From: Nocardia rhizosphaerihabitans
GTDB lineage: Bacteria; Actinomycetota; Actinomycetes; Mycobacteriales; Mycobacteriaceae
Assembly (NCBI RefSeq): GCF_014646295.1
Contig: NZ_BMNE01000006.1
Span: 1 to 64,000 of the forward strand
DNA: 64,000 nucleotides
Direction of reading: 5' to 3'
Each line of letters begins with the position of its first letter. The first letter of the stretch is position 1. Position numbers and translations under genes: made by a program. The notes under the pieces were generated by a model. The model was not told the origin of the DNA. It made no database searches and was given only the letters and a program-made list of their open reading frames with translations. Shown here piece after piece: positions 43,119 through 50,678 of the stretch.

Positions 43119-43583
43119 CTATCCGCCGGTGACGTGGGCCTGGCCCGCGTGCAGGAGTTCCAGCGCGCAGTTCACCGACTGGTCGAGGACCGCTGCCGGG
43201 TCGCCGTCGAAGTGGTGGTGGACGGCCCAGGCGGTGTCGCGGGTGGCGGCGGCGCACCAGACCGAGCCGGCTGGTTCGCCGTCTTGGGAGCCGGGGCCGC
43301 CGACGCCGGTTGTCGCGACGGCGACGTCGGCATCGGTCAGCGTTCGCACCCCTTGCGCCATGGCGATCGCGGCGGTTTCCGACACCACGGGGACGTCGGG
43401 GACACCGAGGACCGTCTGTTTGACCAGGACGGAGTAGGCGACGACGCCGCCGCGGAACCATTGCGCGGAGTCAGAGGCGGCGGACAGGGCCGCGGCGAGA
43501 TTGCCGCCGGTCAGTGACTCGGCGACGGCGACGGTGAGTCCGTGCCTGGTGGCGAACTCGGCGACGTCGGACGCGGTGGCCAT
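43119..43583 (-). CDS. CinA C-terminal domain amidohydrolase (PncC-like)
   Basis: A 154-residue protein equal to the C-terminal CinA domain: LTVAVAESLTGGNLAAALS, WFRGGVVAYSVLVKQTVLGV, VSETAAIAMAQGVRTLTDADVAVATTGVGGPG, and PAGSVWCAAA. Stand-alone PncC enzymes deamidate nicotinamide mononucleotide to nicotinate mononucleotide in NAD recycling. The domain is complete. GAGGGAGA precedes ATG 43583. Confidence 0.92.
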   Translation of the reverse strand: MATASDVAEFATRHGLTVAVAESLTGGNLAAALSAASDSAQWFRGGVVAYSVLVKQTVLGVPDVPVVSETAAIAMAQGVRTLTDADVAVATTGVGGPGSQDGEPAGSVWCAAATRDTAWAVHHHFDGDPAAVLDQSVNCALELLHAGQAHVTGG

Positions 43584-43626
43584 GCGGTCTCCCTCGGGTC
43601 GTCCGGCGGTGCCGCCTGCCGGAAAT

Positions 43627-43974
43627 TCACACAGCGGGTTGCCCGGCTGCCACCCTGGTGTGCAGCGACCGGTGGCCGCTGACCGGTACGGCATATGCGG
43701 CTCCGTCGCGGATACCGAATTCGAACCGGCAGGGAAACAGCGAGGGTAGTCCTGTCGCTCGCAGATCGTAGTTCGCCGCGAGGGTCTGCATCGCCCAGCC
43801 CTGCAGGGAATCCGGTAGTCGCAGGGTGGTGCCGTCCACGCAGGACACGTAGGCCTGCGTCCGCTCACCGTTCACCGGGAGCGGGTTGCGCAGACCGACC
43901 GCGCCGATTTCCAGAATCCGGCCGGCGGTGTGGGAAGAAGCGACGCTCGGCAAATCCAACTCGATGTCGTCCAT
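43627..43974 (-). CDS. Conserved hypothetical protein
   Basis: A 115-residue protein beginning MDDIELDLPSVASSHTAG and ending HTRVAAGQPAV. Predicted mostly beta (AYVSCVDGTTLRLPDSLQGW, CRFEFGIRDGAAYAVPVSGH) with no signal peptide. I recognise no family. It lies 43 bp before the CinA-type gene on the same strand. The reading frame has strong coding bias (G/C third positions), which supports it as real. Confidence 0.6.
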   Translation of the reverse strand: MDDIELDLPSVASSHTAGRILEIGAVGLRNPLPVNGERTQAYVSCVDGTTLRLPDSLQGWAMQTLAANYDLRATGLPSLFPCRFEFGIRDGAAYAVPVSGHRSLHTRVAAGQPAV

Positions 43975-44070
43975 GCGGGAAACGCTAGCGCAGCAACCAT
44001 CCAGGGAACACGGAAATCGCACCGACTCGATACTCTTGGAAACCCTCGTTGACACAGGTCTTTCGGAAGA

Positions 44071-45180
44071 ATGCCCGACATCATGAGTCTGCGAACTGTT
44101 CTCGGCGCCAGGGCGCTCAATCGCGCCACCCTTGCCCGGCAATTCCTGCTCGATCGCGCCGACATCCCGGTGCTCGACGCCGTCGCGCACCTGTGCGGGG
44201 TGCAGGCGCAGGAACCGCAGGAGCCGTTCCTCGGCCTGTGGTCGCGGGTCGCCGGTTTCGATCCGGCCGACCTCGACGAACTGCTGACCGGGCGGCAGGT
44301 GGTCCGCGCCCATCTCATGCGCCGGACCGTGCACCTGGTCACCGCCGCCGACGCGCTCGCCTGGCGGGGCAGACACGACGCGATGCTGCGGCAGCGAGTG
44401 CTCACCACCTATAAGCAGGAGCTCGCCGGGGTCGACCTCGACGAGCTCGCCGCGGCCGCGCATGCCGTGCTGGCCGACGGCGAACCGCGCTCGATGGGGG
44501 AGATCGCGCGGGCACTCGCCGACCGCTGGCCCGCGCCGGGCACCCGGGCGCTGGGGGAGCTGGTGATCGCGGCCCTGATCCCGACGGTGCAGTTGCCGCC
44601 ACGCGGACTGTGGAAGGTGAAAGCCGGTGTGCGCAATGCTCCGGTCGAGCAGTGGCTCGGTCGGGAGGTCGACCCGCCCGCCCCGCCGGGAACCGACCCG
44701 GTCGGCGCGGATCTGGTCCGGCGCTATCTGGCCGCGTTCGGTCCCGCCGCCTCGGCCGATCTGCGCGCCTGGTGCGGCCTGACCGGTCTGCCCGCCGCGG
44801 TGGCCGCGGTCCGCGACGAACTGATCACCTTCCGCGACGAACGCGGCAGGGAACTGCTCGACCTGCCCGACGCCCCGCGCCCCGACCCGGAAACCCCTGC
44901 GCCGCCGCGATTCCTGCCCGCCTTCGACAACGCGATCCTCGGCTATCACGACCGCAGCCGGATCATCGACGACGCCGACCGCGGCCTGTCCGTCGCGGGT
45001 GCCCGCGTGGTCCTGGTGGACGGCAGGGTCGCCGCGAGCTGGACCGTCGAGGACGACATCGTCACCGTCACCCCGCTGCGCGAGCTCACCCGCACCGAAC
45101 GCCGCGCGGTCACCGACGAGGGTCACCGCATGGCGATGTTCTTGTCCGGCAACGACACTGATCGCGTCCAGGTTCGGTGA
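44071..45180 (+). CDS. Winged-helix protein, AlkX/YcaQ (HTH_42) family
   Basis: A 369-residue protein of the HTH_42 family: VLGARALNRATLARQFLLDR, then the motif HLCGVQAQEPQEPFLGLWSRV, HLMRRTVHLVTAADALAWRG, PSMGEIA-type winged helix, and LPAFDNAILGYHDRSRIID near the end. Escherichia coli YcaQ and Streptomyces AlkZ are DNA glycosylases for cross-links using a QxQ/QxD motif in this place; here QAQE is found. A glycosylase role is possible, but actinobacteria have many paralogues of unknown function. ATG 44071 is used; 44083 is an alternative. Confidence 0.82.
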   Translation: MPDIMSLRTVLGARALNRATLARQFLLDRADIPVLDAVAHLCGVQAQEPQEPFLGLWSRVAGFDPADLDELLTGRQVVRAHLMRRTVHLVTAADALAWRGRHDAMLRQRVLTTYKQELAGVDLDELAAAAHAVLADGEPRSMGEIARALADRWPAPGTRALGELVIAALIPTVQLPPRGLWKVKAGVRNAPVEQWLGREVDPPAPPGTDPVGADLVRRYLAAFGPAASADLRAWCGLTGLPAAVAAVRDELITFRDERGRELLDLPDAPRPDPETPAPPRFLPAFDNAILGYHDRSRIIDDADRGLSVAGARVVLVDGRVAASWTVEDDIVTVTPLRELTRTERRAVTDEGHRMAMFLSGNDTDRVQVR

Positions 45181-45396
45181 GCGGCGCCGCGGCGAAATAT
45201 TGCGACCGTGTTGCGATCGTCGTCATATCACTGCAAAGAGCCGGAAAGGTTCCCGTTTCGGGACCTTCATCGGCGGGCCGTGGCGAGGTTCTGATCGCGC
45301 CATCGACAACCGCAATGCTCGGCTGAGCCTTCGACGCGCCCCGCACAGGTGGCCCGCGCCGACAGGTGTGACCGCTCGAACCTGATGAGGGGAAGT

Positions 45397-46065
45397 ATGA
45401 GAATCAACCGTATTCGCGGTACCCGTGGCCTGCGCGCCGCCGGCACCGGTATGGCCGTGCTCGCGCTGGGCGCTCTGGTGGCCGGTACCGCGGGCGCCGA
45501 CGCGTTTGTCCCGCTGCCAGACGGTGAGCGTGCCGGGCCCGGTGTCACGGTGAAGCGGACCGGCGAGCGTGCCCTGGTCTCCCCGTCGCTGGCCGCCAAC
45601 GGCGCGGGCCGCGTGGCCTGGGTCTCCGGCACCGTGACCGCCGATGTCACCGCCACCCCGGAGGGCGAGGTCGGCCCCTACAACGGCCCGGCCGACAAGC
45701 CCGGCTCGAACAACTCCTCCACCCACGGCGCCTCCCAGCTCAACACCGGCTACATCATCGGCTGCCAGGTGGCCATCGGCGACGACGCCATCTCGGCGGG
45801 CCTGTCCGGCGGCATCGACCTGTCCGGCGGCAGCCTCGGCGGCTCGGTCGGCCTCGACCTGGGCCCCGGCGAGGTGAAGTTCGTCCAGATCGAGAAGAAG
45901 GACATCCTGAAGGCCGGTACCTACTCGGTCGAGTACCAGGACGTCGAGATCGAGGTCCAGGGCTGCGGCGGCTACGCGCAGGCCCGCTCCTACAGCGTCG
46001 TGGAGATCATCGGCGACCACTACTCCAAGACCACGCTCTACGGTGCCCCGTTCAGCATCGGCTGA
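45397..46065 (+). CDS. MspA-family porin subunit (NfpA/NfpB-like), first
   Basis: A 222-residue exported porin subunit. Signal peptide (MRINRIRGTRGLRAAGTGMA, cut after AGA/ADA near 34). The mature part has MspA features: AFVPLPDGE, LVSPSLAANGAGRVAWVSG, TGYIIGCQVAIGDDAIS, LGPGEVKFVQIEKKD, GCGGYAQARSYSVVEI and the closing FSIG. Nocardia farcinica NfpA and NfpB form a mixed cation-selective channel of the outer (mycolate) membrane; this gene and the next have the same arrangement. GAGGGGAAG precedes the ATG. A disordered insertion of about 20 residues (AdKPGSNNSSTHG region) is unusual for MspA. Confidence 0.92.
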   Translation: MRINRIRGTRGLRAAGTGMAVLALGALVAGTAGADAFVPLPDGERAGPGVTVKRTGERALVSPSLAANGAGRVAWVSGTVTADVTATPEGEVGPYNGPADKPGSNNSSTHGASQLNTGYIIGCQVAIGDDAISAGLSGGIDLSGGSLGGSVGLDLGPGEVKFVQIEKKDILKAGTYSVEYQDVEIEVQGCGGYAQARSYSVVEIIGDHYSKTTLYGAPFSIG

Positions 46066-46105
46066 GCGCCCGCAGAGACCGACTTCGATCCGAGGAATGA
46101 CACAC

Positions 46106-46774
46106 ATGATCGACCGTAAGAATTCGGCCCGCCTGGCCGGTCTGGCCGGTGCCGCCGCCGTGACGCTGGGCCTGCTGTCCACCGGTGCGGCCAACGCCGA
46201 CACCTTCGTGCCGCTGCCCGGCGGCGAGATCGTCAAGACCCTGTCCGACGGCACCACCGTCACCGTGCGCCTGGTCGGCGAGTCGGCCAACATCAACCCG
46301 TCGATGGGTTCGACGCCGGTGCACCGCAACGCGTGGGTCTCCGGCAGCGCGCAGGTCGAGGTGTCCGGTGACAACGCCAAGGGCGGCAAGATCTACCCGG
46401 GCTACGTCGTCGGCTGCCAGGTGAACATCGACGGCGGCGGCGTCGAAGGCGGCGTCGAGGGCGAGAGCAGCTGGGACGGCGAGGATGTCAGCGTCGGCGC
46501 CAGCAGCGGCGCCGAGCTGAGCCTCGGCCCCGGCCAGGCCAAGTCGTTCTACGTTCTCGACATCGAGAAGGCCGACGACTACGGCAACGAGGACCACGGC
46601 ACCAACAACAAGTTCAAGGGCAAGAGCGGCTCGGTGACCTGGGCCGACACCACCATCGGCCTCAGCGGCTGCGCGGGCTACGCCCAGGCGCGCGCCTTCG
46701 TGAAGGTGAAGGTGGAGACCGCGAACGTGAACTCGGTCGTCACCCTGTGGGGCCAGCCCTTCAGCATCGGCTGA
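46106..46774 (+). CDS. MspA-family porin subunit (NfpA/NfpB-like), second
   Basis: A 222-residue porin subunit paralogous to its upstream neighbour. Signal peptide ends ANA (about residue 32); then TFVPLPGGEIV, HRNAWVSGSAQVEVSG, GYVVGCQVNIDGGG, LGPGQAKSFYVL, GCAGYAQARAFVKVKVE and closing FSIG. It differs in its constriction loop by a Glu/Asp-rich segment (EGGVEGESSWDGEDVS), giving a negatively charged pore region. ATG 46106 with GAGGA nine bases upstream is preferred over ATG 46097. The two genes are 40 bp apart and end in a strong terminator. Confidence 0.92.
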   Translation: MIDRKNSARLAGLAGAAAVTLGLLSTGAANADTFVPLPGGEIVKTLSDGTTVTVRLVGESANINPSMGSTPVHRNAWVSGSAQVEVSGDNAKGGKIYPGYVVGCQVNIDGGGVEGGVEGESSWDGEDVSVGASSGAELSLGPGQAKSFYVLDIEKADDYGNEDHGTNNKFKGKSGSVTWADTTIGLSGCAGYAQARAFVKVKVETANVNSVVTLWGQPFSIG

Positions 46775-46788
46775 TCTCGGCAACCCGG

Positions 46789-46830
46789 CAGCGGGGCCCG
46801 GCGCGACACCGCGCCGGGCCCCGCTGTTTT
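46789..46830 (+). terminator. Porin operon intrinsic terminator
   Basis: A perfect 16-bp stem (46789-46804 with 46811-46826), loop GACACC, and four T residues (46827-46830), starting 14 bases after the second porin stop. Confidence 0.95.
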
Positions 46831-46992
46831 CGTGCTCCCCCGGGGAGCTGGATGGTCACCGGAATCGATTGCCTGGTAGCGACATCCGGACATCGGCCGC
46901 CCGCGGAACCCGCACGACGGCTTGTCCTCCTCCAGACCGGAAGCGCGGCGCGACGGCTCGATCCCGGTGACCGGACATACGATCGCAACGCT

Positions 46993-48405
46993 TCATTGCA
47001 GCGGTTCCGCTCGTTTGTTTGCGATCTCATGACGAACGTCGTCACAGGCGGGGATGGTCAGCACGAACCTTGCGCCGCCACCGGGTCGTTCGGTGCAGCG
47101 CAGTGTGCCGTCGTGCCCGGCGACGGTCTCGGCGACGAGGGCGAGCCCGATGCCGGTGCCCGCCGTCGCCCGGGACACCGTGACGAACCGGTCGAAGATG
47201 CGTCCGCGGTCCTCGGGCGCGACACCGGGTCCGGCGTCGTCGACGACCACCTTGACGTCGGCGCCGTCGCGGTCGACCGTGACGCCGGTCAGGCCGCCGC
47301 CGTGCCGATCGGCATTGGCGAGCAGATTGACCAGCGCGCGTTCGAGTTCCATCCGCCGCCCGCGCACCATGCCGGGATCGCGCACGTCGAGCAGCTCCGG
47401 CGAAGTGTCGCGGCCCGCGAGCAGATGGGTGAGCAGTTCGGCCAGCGACAGCGGCGACAGATCGGAGCGGTGGATGCCCGCTTCGGCGCGGGCAAGGGCG
47501 AGCATGTCGTCGAGCAGGCCGCGCAGGTGCGAGGTCTCCTCGACGAGCAGTCCCAGTGCGGCTTTCGGGCGCTCGGACAGTTCGTCACGGTGTCCGGCGA
47601 GCACGGTCGCGGTGGTGGTGAGGGTGGTCAGCGGGGTGCGCAGTTCATGGCTGAGGTCGGAGACCAGGCGTCGTTCGCGCTCGATGCGGCGTTGCAGGGA
47701 GTCGACCATGGCGTTGAACGCCTCGACCGTGGTCGCCAGATCCTCGTCCGCGGCGCGCGGCAGGCGCAGATCGTGTTCACCGGAGGCGATCCGCGAGGCA
47801 GCCGCGGCCACCTGCCGCAGCGGGCTGAGCGTGCGCTGGGCGGCCCACGCGCCCAGCGCGGCGGCGACGGCGACGGCCAGGACGGCGCAGGCGAGCAGGA
47901 TCGTGCGCAGCATGTGCAGATTGGCTTCGAGTTCCCGCAGCGGCGCGAATTCGTAGAGGACAGAACCGTTCTCGACCTCGGACCACACCCGCAGATACGG
48001 CTGGTCGCCGAGCCGCACGCGGGTGGCGGTGCTCGGGATGGCGTCGGCCGTGTCGATCACCGGTGGGGTCAGCGGGGCGAAGCCGTCGTCGACACCGACG
48101 GCAGACCACCGTCGGTCCCGGTGCAGGATGGCGATGTAGCCGGTGGGCAGATGCAGCGCGTCCAGCGCCTGCTCGCCGGAGATCCGCGGGTCGTCCAGGC
48201 GGAGCCGCAGCAGTTCGGCGTGCACGCCGACAGCGCGTTCGACGGTGCGCACCCGCTGCGATTCCATGTAGCTGGTGCTGATCCCGTAGACCGATCCGGC
48301 CAGGACAACGGCCACCACGCTCGCGCCGAGCACGAACGCGGCCATGACCCGGCCGCGCAGGCCACGGAACCGCGATAGTCGGGGGGAACCGTCAGGCTTG
48401 GACAT
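46993..48405 (-). CDS. Two-component sensor histidine kinase
   Basis: A 470-residue kinase. Transmembrane helices at about 20-43 and 165-190 flank an extracytoplasmic sensor of about 120 residues. HAMP domain near 190-245; H-box SDLSHELRTPL; N-box ALVNLLANADRHGG; G1 VDDAGPGV; G2 GTGIGLALVAE. The layout is like PrrB/CseC-type kinases. It overlaps the response regulator gene by 14 bp and is transcribed after it. Signal unknown; position beside the porin operon suggests envelope sensing. Confidence 0.94.
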   Translation of the reverse strand: MSKPDGSPRLSRFRGLRGRVMAAFVLGASVVAVVLAGSVYGISTSYMESQRVRTVERAVGVHAELLRLRLDDPRISGEQALDALHLPTGYIAILHRDRRWSAVGVDDGFAPLTPPVIDTADAIPSTATRVRLGDQPYLRVWSEVENGSVLYEFAPLRELEANLHMLRTILLACAVLAVAVAAALGAWAAQRTLSPLRQVAAAASRIASGEHDLRLPRAADEDLATTVEAFNAMVDSLQRRIERERRLVSDLSHELRTPLTTLTTTATVLAGHRDELSERPKAALGLLVEETSHLRGLLDDMLALARAEAGIHRSDLSPLSLAELLTHLLAGRDTSPELLDVRDPGMVRGRRMELERALVNLLANADRHGGGLTGVTVDRDGADVKVVVDDAGPGVAPEDRGRIFDRFVTVSRATAGTGIGLALVAETVAGHDGTLRCTERPGGGARFVLTIPACDDVRHEIANKRAEPLQ

Positions 48406-49099
48406 CGAGCCGATAGCCGAGTCCGCGGACCGTCACGATCAGGCGCGGGTCGGCGGCATCACGTTCGATCTTGGTCCGCAGGCGGCGCACATGCACGTCG
48501 ACGATGCGCTCGTCGCCGAAGAACCCACGGTCCCAGATCTTGTCGAGCAGCACCTGTCTGCTCAGCACCAGGCTGTCGTTCTGCGCCAGTTCGCACAGCA
48601 GCCGGAACTCGGTCAGGGTCAGGTGCACATCGCGCCCGTCCAGGCGCAGCGAACCACGCTCCGGGCACAGGATCAGGCGCCGGTCGGGTGCGGCGTCGAG
48701 GACGAGCTCGGTGATATCGCGGTCGGCGCTGTTCCTGGTGCGGCGGCGCAGCGCGCGGATGCGGGCGGTGAGCTCCTTGACCTCGAACGGCTTGGTGACG
48801 AAATCGTCGGCGCCCGCCTCGAGCGCGGCGACCACGTCGTGGGTGTCGTCGCGGGCGCTGACCACGATGATCGGCACGTCGTGGTCGCGGCGCACCTCAC
48901 GGATGCAGGTGTAGCCGTCCATCCCGCCGAGCATGAGGTCGACGATCATCACGTCGGGGACGCCGAAGTCGCGGACCTGGTCCAGCGCCGCCTCCGCCCG
49001 TTCGGCCTCGGCGACGACGTAGCCCTCGTCCTCCATCGCCAGCCGCAGCGACGTCCGAACCCGGGTGTCGTCCTCGACGATCATCAACTGTGCGCTCAT
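48392..49099 (-). CDS. OmpR/PhoB-type response regulator
   Basis: A 235-residue regulator. The receiver (1-120) has acidic pocket IVEDD, phospho-acceptor Asp in DVMIVDLMLGGMDGY, Thr/Ser in IIVVSARDD, and Lys in FVTKPFEVKEL. The C-terminal winged helix (135-232) includes LTLTEFRLLCELAQND and RIVDVHVRRLRTKIERD. It pairs with the kinase whose gene overlaps its 3' end. Target genes are not indicated, though the neighbouring porins and TerD gene are candidates. Confidence 0.95.
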   Translation of the reverse strand: MSAQLMIVEDDTRVRTSLRLAMEDEGYVVAEAERAEAALDQVRDFGVPDVMIVDLMLGGMDGYTCIREVRRDHDVPIIVVSARDDTHDVVAALEAGADDFVTKPFEVKELTARIRALRRRTRNSADRDITELVLDAAPDRRLILCPERGSLRLDGRDVHLTLTEFRLLCELAQNDSLVLSRQVLLDKIWDRGFFGDERIVDVHVRRLRTKIERDAADPRLIVTVRGLGYRLDVQA

Positions 49100-49159
49100 C
49101 ACTGCCCTCCGTACCGGCAACCACCGTACGCGGGCCGGGTGAGCGCGGGGAGACGATGG

Positions 49160-49741
49160 CTACTGGATGGCGAATCGCAGCAGCGCCTGCCGGTCGCCCT
49201 GCTTGATCTTGCCCTTGCGGTCGAGCACCTCGAGCTGCCAGACCGGGCCGTTGCGGAAGGCCCGCGCGATCGCGTTGGCGTTCTCCTGGCCGAGCAGCGA
49301 CGGCCAGATGTCGGCGACCGGCTGGCTGTCGGCGCCGGTCGCGTCGTAGATCTTGAACGAGACGTTGTTGGCCTTCTCGAACGAGCTGCCCTTCTTGAAC
49401 GCGGCGGCGACGAACACGATGGCGTCGATGCTCGGCGGGACGTCGGCGAAGATGACGTGCACCGTCTCGTCGTCGCCCGCCGCCGCGCCGGTCTGTTCGT
49501 CGCCGGTGTGCACCACCGCGCCGTTGCCGAGCGGGTTCAGGGAATCGAGGCCGGCGAAGCGGACGGGCTCGCCGCCCTGCATCAGCACGGCGATCAGGTC
49601 CAGGTCGACACCGCGCTTGCGCCGCGCCATCCCGAGCAGGCCCCCGCTGGAACCGGCCGACGGGTCCCAGCTCACCCCCACACTCATCTTGGTGATGCCG
49701 GCGAGGTCGGCCGCGCCGTCTTCCTTCTTCAGCGTAATCAC
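49160..49741 (-). CDS. TerD family stress protein
   Basis: A 193-residue TerD domain protein: SVGVSWDPS, RRKRGVDLDLIAVLMQGGEP, NPLGNGAVVHTGDEQTG, DDETVHVIFADVPPSIDAIVFVAA, and WQLEVLDRKGKI near the end. Calcium-binding acidic residues (DLDL, GDEQTG, GDDET) are present. Family proteins are part of tellurite and general stress systems. This is a single-domain version, unlike the fusion at 19019. It ends 60 bp ahead of the response-regulator gene on the same strand. Confidence 0.92.
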   Translation of the reverse strand: MITLKKEDGAADLAGITKMSVGVSWDPSAGSSGGLLGMARRKRGVDLDLIAVLMQGGEPVRFAGLDSLNPLGNGAVVHTGDEQTGAAAGDDETVHVIFADVPPSIDAIVFVAAAFKKGSSFEKANNVSFKIYDATGADSQPVADIWPSLLGQENANAIARAFRNGPVWQLEVLDRKGKIKQGDRQALLRFAIQ

Positions 49742-49839
49742 GATCCCAGGCTACGGACTCGCGGAGCAGCCTGCAGGGCAAGCGAATTCGCTCGGGACAA
49801 TACCGGCGCGCGCGGAGGTCATAGGATCGGGCGACGACT

Positions 49840-50145
49840 GCCCTGTCGGTTCACCCCGGCCGCCGCGGTGGCCGAAGTCCGCAGCAGGGGAACGGGTTTC
49901 GTCTGGATCGGACTGTTCGAGCCCGACGCGCGCCAGATGTCGCCGAGACGTTCGACCTGCACGCGCTCGCGGTCGAGGACGCCGTGCACGTGCGGCACCG
50001 GCTCGAGCAGGATCCCGCCCGGATGGCGCTGGGACCCGGCGCCGTGCTGCACGCGATCACCGACCGCATCGTCGACACCTACATCACCATGGCGGTCCTC
50101 TGCTCGGTCCTGGTGGTCGCCTTCCGCCGGATCAAGTGGTTGTGA
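49840..50145 (+). pseudogene. corA: CorA magnesium transporter relic
   Basis: Fragments of CorA lie in order but in two frames. AEVRSRGTGFVWIGLFEPDARQM (49869-49937, segment GFVWIGLFEPDARQM) matches the CorA start; a frameshift follows, then ETFDLHALAVEDAVHVR. The text then jumps, without the roughly 55-residue central beta domain, to LEQDPARMALGPGAVLHAIT and DRIVDTY. It skips the long helix and first transmembrane segment, and ends in MAVLCSVLVVAFRRIKWL, which resembles the final membrane helix and tail. So one frameshift and two internal deletions. No function expected. Confidence 0.8.
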
Positions 50146-50154
50146 CCCGCCCGG

Positions 50155-50345
50155 TCAGTTCCTGGCTTCCGGCCGGGCGATGATCAGGGTGCAGTGCGCG
50201 CCGTGCAGCACGGCCTGGGTGACCGAACCGAGGGCCGCTCCGGCGAATCCGCCGCGGTCGTGGCTGCCGACGACGATCAGCTGTGCGCCCGCCGCCGCGT
50301 GAGCACGGCCCGCGCGGGCCGGTCCTCGACGACGACGCGTTCGAC
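50155..50345 (-). pseudogene. Universal stress protein, C-terminal relic
   Basis: The frames read RVERVVVEDRPARAVLT, then after a one-base shift near 50295 AAGAQLIVVGSHDRGGFAGA and ALGSVTQAVLHGAHCTLIIAR, which is the C-terminal half of a DosR-regulon-type universal stress protein, including the ATP-binding G-x2-G-x9-G(S) pattern. The N-terminal half is missing; it is joined directly to a GAF-domain fragment. TGA/stop at 50155. Confidence 0.8.
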
Positions 50346-50490
50346 CCGACCCGCGGCGGCGAGTGCCTGCACGACCACCTCGTCGTCCTCGGTGAACTCC
50401 TGCCCGCCCGCCTTCTCGGTGAGAGAGGTTGCCGAACACCTCGCCGCGCACCTGCACCGGGACGCCGGGGAAGTCCGCATCGGGAGTCGT
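50345..50490 (-). pseudogene. DosS/DevS-type GAF domain fragment
   Basis: PDADFPGVPVQVRGEVFGNL is followed, after loss of two bases, by LTEKAGGQEFTEDDEVVVQA. This is the typical centre of a DosS/DosT GAF domain (EVFGNLYLTEKAGG...FTEDDEVVVQALA). The remainder of the kinase is absent. It is fused end-to-end with a DosR fragment before it and a universal stress protein fragment after it, as if deletions joined three neighbouring genes. Confidence 0.75.
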
Positions 50491-50492
50491 CA

Positions 50493-50585
50493 TCGGCGCG
50501 GCGGCCGGTCCAGGTCGGCGGCCTGGTTGTCCAGCAGCGACTTGCCGTTGCCGACCTCGCGCACAGCATTGATCAGCTCCACAGT
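50493..50585 (-). pseudogene. DosR/DevR response regulator fragment
   Basis: ELINAVREVGNGKSLLDNQA (50521-50580) closely resembles the linker region of mycobacterial DosR ([20 protein letters not shown]). Neither the receiver domain before it nor the LuxR-type DNA-binding domain after it remains. It directly adjoins the GAF fragment. Confidence 0.7.
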
Positions 50586-50626
50586 TCGGGGCGAAGGTCC
50601 CGCATACCGGGGACTCGCGTCCCGAT
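50585..50626. promoter_or_regulatory. Two DosR-box-like 20-mers
   Basis: TTCGGGGCGAAGGTCCCGCA (50585-50604) matches the DosR consensus TTSGGGACTWWAGTCCCSAA at 15 of 20 positions. A second (50607-50626) has the core GGGACTCGCGTCCC. Their 22-bp spacing is the tandem arrangement common in mycobacterial DosR promoters. They lie 53-94 bp before the SulP start. Confidence 0.6.
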
Positions 50627-50678
50627 CCGGTGACGTCGGCGGTGTGACCCCGCCGGCGGGGCGCACAATGTTCGCACG

